DNA of 64,000 nt from an uncultured Eubacteriales bacterium (GTDB lineage: Bacteria; Bacillota; Clostridia; Oscillospirales; Acutalibacteraceae), in the NCBI GenBank assembly GCA_934486755.1, contig CAKSQT010000002.1, positions 12,892 to 76,891 of the forward strand, given 5' to 3'. The translations under genes were made by a program, and so were the position numbers. Positions 42,201-49,545 of this stretch are shown here, piece after piece (positions within the stretch are counted from its first letter, which is position 1; each line of letters opens with the position of its first letter). A model generated the notes under the pieces. That model was not told where the DNA came from. It worked only from the letters and a program-made list of their open reading frames with translations, and made no database searches.

Positions 42201-42287
42201 AATTAGAGTTTAGTAGGAAAAATAGGCTCCCATCTTTTCAAAGATGGGAGCCTTCTAATATCTAAAATCTAACGTCTAAAATCTAAT
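42201..42287. repeat. Dispersed hairpin repeat, most complete copy
   Basis: The left flank AATTAGAGTTTAGTAGG leads to AGGCTCCCATCTT (42224-42236), pairing perfectly with AAGATGGGAGCCT (42241-42253). Then comes the right flank CTAATATCTAAAATCTAA, which is partly duplicated in tandem to about 42287. It separates the small gene and the convergent HtrA gene. Confidence 0.85.
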
Positions 42288-42288
42288 T

Positions 42289-43713
42289 TCAGTTATTTGC
42301 GCCGATGGTTATATCGGTGGTGTAATATCTGCCGTTGCGGTATATTTTCATTTCCACCGTCTGTTTGGGCGAACATTCTTGGAGCAGATTATCAAGAACA
42401 TTATACTCGGTTATTTTGGTGCCGTTGAACTCGGTGACTATATCGCCCTTTTTAATGCCTGCCGACTCGGCGGGGCTGCCGTCTGCAACGCTGAGAACTA
42501 CCGCGCCTGTCGGATAGCCGTAGAATTTAAGCACCTCGGCGGTGTAGCGTTCGCTTATGGTTATGCCGATATACGGTTCGGGGTCGTTTTCTTTGGCAAT
42601 GATGGACTTGCAGACCTCAACAACGGTATTGACAGGGATAGCAAAGCCCATTCCCTCATATTCCTCGGACACTATTTTTGAGCTGTTTATACCGACAAGC
42701 TGACCCTTAGTATTTACAAGCGCGCCGCCTGAATTGCCTGGGTTTATCGCGGCGTCGGTCTGGATAAGCTCAACGTTAGAGTCGGACGATACCACGCGGT
42801 TAAGACCGCTGATAACGCCGTAGGTCACGCTGCGCATAAATTCAAGTCCGCCAGGGTTGCCTATTGTTACTACATACTGACCGACTTTAAGATTTGACGA
42901 GTCGCCTATTTCAACAGGCGTAAGACCCGTTACGTCGATCTTTATTACGGCAAGGTCAACCGAGATATTGTATCCGATAACGGTAGCGGTATATGATTTT
43001 GACGCTTTATTGTCAAGGAAGACTTCAATTTTGGAGCCGCTCCCCGACAGCGCGCCCGAAATGACGTGGTAGTTAGTGATTATATATCCGTCTGACGAAT
43101 ATACAACGCCGCTGCCTTCGCCAGTAGATTCGCTGCTTCCTCCGAAAAAGCTGGTGACAGAGGTGGTTGTTCTTATTCCCACAACGCTCGGAGTGACCTT
43201 ATCGGCAACCGCCTCGACAACCGATTCCGCCGTTTCATCGACATTTATGTTCACATTACTGCCCGAAACGCCTGAGGACAGGTCGACAGTCTTATTTTTG
43301 TCCGATGTCAGCTTTACGGCGGCTATTCCGCTTGAAGCGCCTATGACTGCGGCGAGCAACGCCGCCAAGACAACCGCGCCGAGCCCGTATCTTTTATGCT
43401 TTTTTTCCTTTTTGGGCTTTACGGGGCGGTAGTTATAGCCGTAGGGCTGAGAATAGTAACTGCGCGGCGGCTCGGCAGGCGGTACATTGCCTGAATTCGA
43501 GCTTTGCGGTGCGCTTTCAGTCTGCGCGTTATCCTGAATTATCTCGTCCTTTTGTTTTGTGTAGTAGCCGCTTTCGGGAGTTACGGTATACCCCGAACCC
43601 GAATCGGTTTCGCGTGTGTCTGTTCCGTTCACCGAGTCAAAGCCCGATATGCGCGCTTCCGAATCGGAATTGTTTATATTTTCAAGGTCATTGTTTCTTT
43701 CTGTATCGTTCAT
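42289..43713 (-). CDS. HtrA/DegP-like membrane-anchored serine protease with PDZ domain
   Basis: This 474-residue protein has a long Pro- and Ser-rich cytoplasmic N-terminus, a membrane segment at about 110-135, a trypsin-like S1C protease domain, and one C-terminal PDZ domain (PAESAGIKKGDIVTEFNGTK). The triad is visible: His in ITNYHVISG, Asp in DLAVIKI and Ser in NPGNSGGAL. It degrades or handles misfolded proteins outside the membrane. It is divergent from the phage-derived cassette. Confidence 0.93.
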   Translation of the reverse strand: MNDTERNNDLENINNSDSEARISGFDSVNGTDTRETDSGSGYTVTPESGYYTKQKDEIIQDNAQTESAPQSSNSGNVPPAEPPRSYYSQPYGYNYRPVKPKKEKKHKRYGLGAVVLAALLAAVIGASSGIAAVKLTSDKNKTVDLSSGVSGSNVNINVDETAESVVEAVADKVTPSVVGIRTTTSVTSFFGGSSESTGEGSGVVYSSDGYIITNYHVISGALSGSGSKIEVFLDNKASKSYTATVIGYNISVDLAVIKIDVTGLTPVEIGDSSNLKVGQYVVTIGNPGGLEFMRSVTYGVISGLNRVVSSDSNVELIQTDAAINPGNSGGALVNTKGQLVGINSSKIVSEEYEGMGFAIPVNTVVEVCKSIIAKENDPEPYIGITISERYTAEVLKFYGYPTGAVVLSVADGSPAESAGIKKGDIVTEFNGTKITEYNVLDNLLQECSPKQTVEMKIYRNGRYYTTDITIGANN

Positions 43714-43878
43714 AACAAGATCCCCTTTCTTTTTTCGTTGTCATTATTATAGGCGTGTAATATTGCGTTCGTTAGGGAATTTTATGAACTTTAAATTAAC
43801 AATTATTACGGATATTTCAAATGTGTCGGTGAATGTCCCAAAATGTCCTGCTAATATATAACTGCCGGAGGGGTAACG

Positions 43879-44151
43879 ATGAGCGACAAAAACAAATTTT
43901 TTCACAGTACGGTAAAACGGCTTCTTAACGAAAGACTGTCACAGGCGGAAGAGCAGTCACTTAAAGACGAGGGATACGAGCTTAAAAATCCCACAAGAAA
44001 GACCGCGGTGATGATAGCGCTTTACAAAAAGGCGTCGGGCGGAGACCTTGCCGCCATAAAGGAGCTGAGAGCCATTGTGAACGAGGACGGCGGCGTCGGG
44101 GAAAAATCCTCCTGCAAGGCGGTGATGATTATTGACGACATCGGAAATTAA
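43879..44151 (+). CDS. Probable terminase small subunit or DNA-recognition protein of the phage cassette
   Basis: This 90-residue, helical protein (central ALYKKASGGDLAAIKELRAI) immediately precedes the large terminase. Its place, size and helical charge pattern suit a small terminase subunit that recognises DNA for packaging, but I see no diagnostic motif. A strong GGAGGGG site precedes the ATG. It is the first gene of the cassette. Confidence 0.55.
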   Translation: MSDKNKFFHSTVKRLLNERLSQAEEQSLKDEGYELKNPTRKTAVMIALYKKASGGDLAAIKELRAIVNEDGGVGEKSSCKAVMIIDDIGN

Positions 44152-44152
44152 G

Positions 44153-45439
44153 ATGTCGCAGACCGTCGGCAGGGGGTATGACGAATTTTGGAACTGCCGT
44201 AAACGTTACCGCGTGCTTAAAGGCGGCAAAGCTTCTAAGAAATCCGCTACGACGGCGCTTAACTTTATTTTCAGACTTATGAAATATAAAAACAGTAATT
44301 TATTGGTCGTAAGGCAGGTTATGAACACCCACCGAGACTCAACCTTTGCACAGCTGAAATGGGCGCAGGAGCGGCTTAACGTGGCTCACCTTTGGAGCAA
44401 TACGCTTTCGCCGCTTGAAATGACCTATAAACCCACGGGACAAAAAATTATTTTCCGCGGATTTGACGATGTTTTAAAGCTGGCGTCAACCACGGTTCCT
44501 AAGGGTACGCTCAACTTTGTCTGGATAGAGGAAGCGTTTGAAATAGCGAGCGAGGCGGATTTTGACAAGCTGGATTTGTCGGTTCCGCGAGGAAACGTAG
44601 AGCCGCCGCTTTTCAAGCAGACTACGGTAACGTTTAACCCTTGGAGTGATTCCCACTGGCTGAAAAAGCGGTTTTTTGACAGCAAATCCGAAGATGTTGC
44701 GGTATTTTCCACCAATTATCTTATAAACGAGTTCCTCGACGACACCGACAGGGCGGTTTTTGAACGTATGAAGCGCGCGAACCGCCGCAAATATGAGGTG
44801 GCGGGACTTGGAAATTGGGGAATATCCGAGGGTCTTGTGTTTGAAAATTGGCACGTAGGCAGGATAGATACCGACAAGAACGAGGAATACCTCTGGAAGC
44901 ACTTTTTCGGGCTTGATTACGGATACGCGAACGACCCCACGGCATTTATTGCCTTTAAGGCAAACCCTATCGAGAAGAAAATTTACATTTACGATGAGTT
45001 CTACAAAAAGCGTATGCTCAACTGCGATATAGCCGATGAAATAAGACGTCGGGGATACGCAAAAGAGCGAATACGAGCCGACTGCGCGGAGCCGAAGTCG
45101 AACGACGATTTAAGGCGTCTCGGAATACCGAGAATAGCCCCGTCGGTCAAGGGCAGGGACAGCATATTGAACGGCATAGCTAAAATATGCGAATACAGCA
45201 TAACGGTCGATCCCAAATGCGTTAATATGATACGCGAGCTTTCCTCGTACATATATGACGACCGCCTATGCGAGAACGGTCTGCGGCTGCCGAAGGACTG
45301 CGACAATCATTTGTGCGACGCGCTGAGGTATGCTTTTGAGGACGTAAAATTTTTTCATCCCGAAAGGGAGGTTCAGCCTGCACGCGAGGATTTAAAGGGA
45401 ATCACGAGAAACGACTTAAACGGAGGATGGGACGTATGA
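44153..45439 (+). CDS. Phage terminase large subunit, PBSX-type
   Basis: This 428-residue packaging motor has an ATPase domain with a Walker-A-like loop at 23-31 (KGGKASKKS, the lysine-rich variant seen in PBSX-type enzymes), Walker B at about 122-127 (FVWIEE), and a C-terminal nuclease domain. The nuclease Asp residues are visible in FFGLDYGYA, RADCAEPK and DALRYAF. All catalytic parts are present, so the gene looks intact. The ATG at 44153 lies just after the preceding stop. Confidence 0.92.
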   Translation: MSQTVGRGYDEFWNCRKRYRVLKGGKASKKSATTALNFIFRLMKYKNSNLLVVRQVMNTHRDSTFAQLKWAQERLNVAHLWSNTLSPLEMTYKPTGQKIIFRGFDDVLKLASTTVPKGTLNFVWIEEAFEIASEADFDKLDLSVPRGNVEPPLFKQTTVTFNPWSDSHWLKKRFFDSKSEDVAVFSTNYLINEFLDDTDRAVFERMKRANRRKYEVAGLGNWGISEGLVFENWHVGRIDTDKNEEYLWKHFFGLDYGYANDPTAFIAFKANPIEKKIYIYDEFYKKRMLNCDIADEIRRRGYAKERIRADCAEPKSNDDLRRLGIPRIAPSVKGRDSILNGIAKICEYSITVDPKCVNMIRELSSYIYDDRLCENGLRLPKDCDNHLCDALRYAFEDVKFFHPEREVQPAREDLKGITRNDLNGGWDV

Positions 45440-45624
45440 CGTTGATCACGGTTATATCTGTCTGCGTAAGCGCTTTTCTTTTCGGCTTTTTGCTCGGAAT
45501 ATCTTCCGAACCCGAAAGGGACAAAAAAGCCGTCAAAAAGAGGGCGGAGCGGACGGCGGCGGTCGACAGGATTAAAAAGGAATATGAAAACTTTTTAAAC
45601 TACGACGGCAGTGAACAAAATTAA
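45436..45624 (+). CDS. Small membrane protein in the phage cassette
   Basis: This 62-residue protein has one N-terminal membrane segment (ITVISVCVSAFLFGFLLGI) and a charged helical tail. It starts at 45436, overlapping the terminase stop (ATGA), nine bases after GGAGGA; the in-frame ATG at 45427 directly abuts that site. The function is unknown. A membrane protein between terminase and scaffold genes is uncommon. Confidence 0.65.
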   Translation: MTLITVISVCVSAFLFGFLLGISSEPERDKKAVKKRAERTAAVDRIKKEYENFLNYDGSEQN

Positions 45625-45652
45625 AAAGCAATTCTGAGAAGGAGAAAGAACA

Positions 45653-46300
45653 ATGGAAAAAGAGACTTTATGTCCTGAGATGACCGAACCACAGGAATCG
45701 GGGGCGGAGTCGGCAGGGGGCGTGGAAACCATAACCGAGCCTTCAAAAAACGAAATTCTTATTCCCGTAAAATTCAACAAGGAAATTAAAAATCTTACCG
45801 CCGATGAGGCGGCGCAGTTTGCGCAAAAGGGTATGAAGTTCGACGCTATTTCGGACGATTACAACCGTATCAGAGCTTTGGCGGCAAAAAACGGCGGCAG
45901 CGTGTCGAAGTTTTTGAACACCATTGAGGAGATGCAGAATAACAAGAGGAAACAGGAGCTCTTGCAAGGGTGCGCGGGAAACGAGGAGCTGGCGGAGCAT
46001 ATAATGCGGCTTGAAGGAATGAAAACGGGCGAGGAAAGCGGTTTTGAGGAGCTTAAAAAAGAGTTCCCCGAAATTAAAAGCATTGAGGAAATACCCGAAG
46101 CGGTAAGAGAAACCTCTATTGAAAGAGGGACAGATCTGCTTGACGAATATCTCAGATACCTGCACAAATGCTCGCGCGAGGCGGAGGACGCCGAGCGCAG
46201 GCAAAAAGAAGCAAAAAGGGCGAGCATAGGCTCGCAAAGGGCTTACGGTTCGCCCGAAAACCCCGAGGCAACAGAGTTTTTAAAGGGTCTTTGGGGATAA
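45653..46300 (+). CDS. Probable phage scaffolding protein
   Basis: This 215-residue, acidic, coiled-coil-rich protein (EEMQNNKRKQELLQGCAGN and SREAEDAERRQKEAKRA) sits directly before the capsid gene, which is the usual place of scaffolds that template procapsid assembly. It has no globular domain signature. A strong GAAGGAG site precedes the start. The assignment rests on composition and position. Confidence 0.75.
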   Translation: MEKETLCPEMTEPQESGAESAGGVETITEPSKNEILIPVKFNKEIKNLTADEAAQFAQKGMKFDAISDDYNRIRALAAKNGGSVSKFLNTIEEMQNNKRKQELLQGCAGNEELAEHIMRLEGMKTGEESGFEELKKEFPEIKSIEEIPEAVRETSIERGTDLLDEYLRYLHKCSREAEDAERRQKEAKRASIGSQRAYGSPENPEATEFLKGLWG

Positions 46301-46320
46301 TCTATTAAGGAGAAATAAAA

Positions 46321-47499
46321 ATGGCAATTAATTCACTTGAAAATGCAGAAAAATATTCATCGGAGCTTGACAGAATGTTTGCGCAGAAAAGCGCAACGGG
46401 ATTTTTCGCGGACAACGCGCTTGCGGCAAAGTTTGTCGGCGCGAAGACCGTAATTATACCCGATGTCGATTTCCAGGGCCTTGCCGACTATGACCGCGAC
46501 ACAGGCTTTACAAAGGGTGCGATAACCGTATCCAACACATCTTATACAATGGCGATGGACAGGGCGCGTTCCTTGCAGATAGACCGTGAGGATATGAGCG
46601 AGACGGGCGTTGCAAATCTCGCAGGCAAAATCCTCGGCGAATATGTAAGAACAAAGGTTGTTCCCGAGTGCGACGCTTATGTTATTTCAAAGCTCGCAGG
46701 TCTTGCTATGACACGCGCCAACGTCATTGACGGCGACACCGACAAGCCGTACAAGGCGCTTTGCGACCTTATAAACAATGTACAGTCGATCATCGGATAT
46801 GACGAGGAACTGGTGGCTTTTGTCGACAGTTATATGTATGCCGAACTTCAAAACTCTTCTGAAATATCAAGAATGATGACGGTATCCGACTTCAAGCAGG
46901 GCGACATCAACTTAAAGGTAAAATCAATAAACGGCGTAGCCGTGATACCTGTCGTTGCGGAGCGAATGAAGACCGCGTATACCTTTAATTCGGCAAACGA
47001 CGGCGGATTTACTCCTGCCGCCAACTCTCGCGACATTTATATGCTTGTATGCCCGAAAAGCGGCGCTCATCTTGTTAAGAAAACCGAAAAGATGAGAATT
47101 TTCACCCCCGAACAAAACATAGACGCCGACGCTTACAAGTTCGATTACCGCATTTATTATGATGTGTTCGTAAACAAAAGCGGTCTTGACTCCGTATGGG
47201 CGTGGGTATCACCCGAAATTACAATTTCGGCGCAGCCTGCGAACAAATCCGCTACGGCGGGTTCGATAACCGCTACTCTCTCGGTAACAGCCGCCTGCAC
47301 AGGCAAGACCCTTTCTTACCAGTGGTATCAGTGCGACGCAAACGGCAAATCGGCGGTTAAGGTGGGCGGAGCCAATTCCGCAACCTTTACCGTGCCGAAG
47401 GATCTGACTGCGGGAACCTACTACTACTTTGTACGCGTAAGCGTAAACGGCATTGCAGGCGTTGACTCCGACATTGCCAAGGTAACGGTTTCAGCGTAA
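46321..47499 (+). CDS. Major capsid protein with a C-terminal Ig-like domain
   Basis: This 392-residue protein has a capsid-like body (residues about 1-298: SLENAEKYSSELDRMFAQKS, DRARSLQIDREDMSETGVAN, VVPECDAYVISKLAG). A C-terminal Ig-like module of about 90 residues follows (SYQWYQCDANGKS to KVTVSA). Such modules decorate capsid surfaces and can bind carbohydrates. It lies behind AAGGAG, right after the scaffold gene, and is followed by a long hairpin before the portal gene. Confidence 0.85.
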   Translation: MAINSLENAEKYSSELDRMFAQKSATGFFADNALAAKFVGAKTVIIPDVDFQGLADYDRDTGFTKGAITVSNTSYTMAMDRARSLQIDREDMSETGVANLAGKILGEYVRTKVVPECDAYVISKLAGLAMTRANVIDGDTDKPYKALCDLINNVQSIIGYDEELVAFVDSYMYAELQNSSEISRMMTVSDFKQGDINLKVKSINGVAVIPVVAERMKTAYTFNSANDGGFTPAANSRDIYMLVCPKSGAHLVKKTEKMRIFTPEQNIDADAYKFDYRIYYDVFVNKSGLDSVWAWVSPEITISAQPANKSATAGSITATLSVTAACTGKTLSYQWYQCDANGKSAVKVGGANSATFTVPKDLTAGTYYYFVRVSVNGIAGVDSDIAKVTVSA

Positions 47500-47524
47500 G
47501 CCGATGTCATATATTTAAGGACGG

Positions 47525-47559
47525 TCTCTCAGTCAAAACATCGGGTTTTGGCTGAGAGA
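47525..47559 (+). other. Perfect 15-bp hairpin between the capsid and portal genes
   Basis: Bases 47525-47539 pair with 47545-47559 (one G-T pair) around the loop ATCGG. No T-run follows, so it is not a classical terminator. It probably protects the 3' end of the capsid mRNA or guides RNA processing, which would favour more capsid than portal. Confidence 0.75.
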
Positions 47560-47584
47560 ATAACATAAAGAACGGAGTGAATAT

Positions 47585-49192
47585 ATGGAATTAAGCCCGC
47601 TTGAAATATATGAGGAATACAAAAACGCCGTAGATTTTAAGGCGTCGCTCGGTCAGCGCGGAATGTTTGAACAGAACAAAATAAACGAAAGGTTTTATAT
47701 AGGCGACCAATGGCACGGCGCAAAATGCGGAAACGACCGTCCGCTTGTCAGGCACAACGTGATAAAGCGTATAGGCGATTACAAAATGGCGCAGGTACTT
47801 AGCCGACCCGTAAGGGTCAGTTTCAGCGCAGACGGTCTGCCGAACACGGTGGGGTTAAGAAGAAAATCCGAGCTTAAAAAGAGCAATATTGCCAACGACC
47901 CCTCCTATGTGTTTGACGGCGAGAACGACACGGACGAAATAAACATAATAATGTCGGCGCTGGGCGACTACCAGCGCGTTACCGCCGAAAGGGTGGGGCT
48001 TGACGCGCTTGAAAGCAAGGCGTTAAGGGACGCCTATGTTAAGGGCAGTTCGGTAATATACACCTATTGGGACTCTACTGTGTCAACGGGACTGTATGCG
48101 GACGAAAAAAGGAGCGTTCCGATAAAGGGCGACATAAGCTGCGAGGTGCTTGATATAGAAAACGTGTTTTTTGCCGACCCGTATGTGGTATCGGCGCAGG
48201 AACAGCCGTACATTATAATATCAAGCACGAAAAACGCCGACGATGTATTGCGCGAGGCAAGGCTTTGCGGCGTCGGAAGAGAAGACCTGAGAATGATAAA
48301 AGAGGACGCGCGCGACGGAAAGGTGACGGTGCTTACCCGACTTTATAAGGAATATAAAAGGGACGGAAGTTATACAATTAAATGTAAGAAGACGACAAGA
48401 CGCGCCGTTGTGCGCGCGGAATACGATACGGGACTCAGGCGGTATCCGTTAGCTGTTTTTTCGTGGGAAAACAGAGGTAATCTTATCTACGGCGAAAGCG
48501 AGGTTACATATCTTATACCGAATCAGATAGCCATAAACCGAATGATAACGGCGAACGTGTGGGCTTCAATGGTTATGGGTATGCCGATGATGGTGGTAAA
48601 CGGCGACACGGTCACAGATGATATAACCAACGAGCCAGGGCAAATAATAAAGGTATTCGGTTCAAACGAAGATGTTGCGGGAGCGGTAAAATATATTTCG
48701 CCGCCTGAGTTCGGCGCAAACTACACCGCCGCCGTCAGCCGACTTATAGAAAATACCCTCACGCAGAGCGGAGCCAACGAGGTAGCCCTCGGCGACAGCC
48801 GTCCCGACAACGCCGCGGCGCTTAACACAATGCGCGACGCCGCGATAATGCCGTTGCAGATAATAAAGAACAAATTTTACGCATTTGTAGAAGAAATATC
48901 AAGAATATGGGCGGATTTCTGGGTGACGCAGTACGGAAACCGCCGCATAAAAATCAGCGATGAAAACGGCGTGTGGTATATGCCCTTTAACGCCGACAGA
49001 TACACCGATCTGCTTATAAACGCAAACGTTGATGTTGCGGAAGGCACGGTATACAGCGAAAGCGACAGTGTAAATACCCTGTTATCTCTTTACGAAAAGG
49101 GCATAATAACGGCAAAGCAGGTTATAAAGCGTCTGCCTGACGGAATTTTACCGCAGAAGGACAGCCTGATATATGAGGAGGACATCGAATGA
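47585..49192 (+). CDS. Phage portal protein
   Basis: This 535-residue protein matches portal proteins in size and pattern: an N-terminal ERFYIGDQWHG, then LVRHNVIKRIGDYKMAQVLS, and a late crown-type region (NPGQIIKVFG-like and NTMRDAAIMPLQIIKNKFYA). The portal forms the dodecameric DNA entry channel of the capsid. It lies after, not before, the capsid gene. GGAGTGAATAT precedes the ATG, and its stop overlaps the next start. Confidence 0.85.
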   Translation: MELSPLEIYEEYKNAVDFKASLGQRGMFEQNKINERFYIGDQWHGAKCGNDRPLVRHNVIKRIGDYKMAQVLSRPVRVSFSADGLPNTVGLRRKSELKKSNIANDPSYVFDGENDTDEINIIMSALGDYQRVTAERVGLDALESKALRDAYVKGSSVIYTYWDSTVSTGLYADEKRSVPIKGDISCEVLDIENVFFADPYVVSAQEQPYIIISSTKNADDVLREARLCGVGREDLRMIKEDARDGKVTVLTRLYKEYKRDGSYTIKCKKTTRRAVVRAEYDTGLRRYPLAVFSWENRGNLIYGESEVTYLIPNQIAINRMITANVWASMVMGMPMMVVNGDTVTDDITNEPGQIIKVFGSNEDVAGAVKYISPPEFGANYTAAVSRLIENTLTQSGANEVALGDSRPDNAAALNTMRDAAIMPLQIIKNKFYAFVEEISRIWADFWVTQYGNRRIKISDENGVWYMPFNADRYTDLLINANVDVAEGTVYSESDSVNTLLSLYEKGIITAKQVIKRLPDGILPQKDSLIYEEDIE

Positions 49193-49545
49193 CGGGATAT
49201 GAGGTTTACAGAAAAGCCGCGGCGCTTGTCGGGGTCGATATAACATCGGAAAACGCTCAAAACAGCGGGGTTATAAGGCGCGCTTCCGACGTAATTAACC
49301 AAATATGCTACGACCTGCGTATGCGCGGGATAGACGACCTGTCGGACGGTATACGAGATTGCAGCGAAAAACAACTTGACGCGCTTTGCTACGGCACGGC
49401 TATGCTCCTATCGCTTTCGGAGGGGAACGCGAAAAACTCCGTTTTTACCGATATATACAACGCCAAACGCTCGGCGGCGCTTGCGGGCAGGAGTGTTCTT
49501 AAAGATGTTATTCCCAAGGATGACGGCGGGGTGGATATGCAGTGA
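49189..49545 (+). CDS. Probable head-completion or connector protein
   Basis: This 118-residue protein has helical segments (VIRRASDVINQICYDLRMRG) and follows the portal with an ATGA overlap. In small phages this position is held by gp4/gp6-like connectors that extend the portal. I see no diagnostic motif, so the call rests on place and size. Confidence 0.55.
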   Translation: MTGYEVYRKAAALVGVDITSENAQNSGVIRRASDVINQICYDLRMRGIDDLSDGIRDCSEKQLDALCYGTAMLLSLSEGNAKNSVFTDIYNAKRSAALAGRSVLKDVIPKDDGGVDMQ

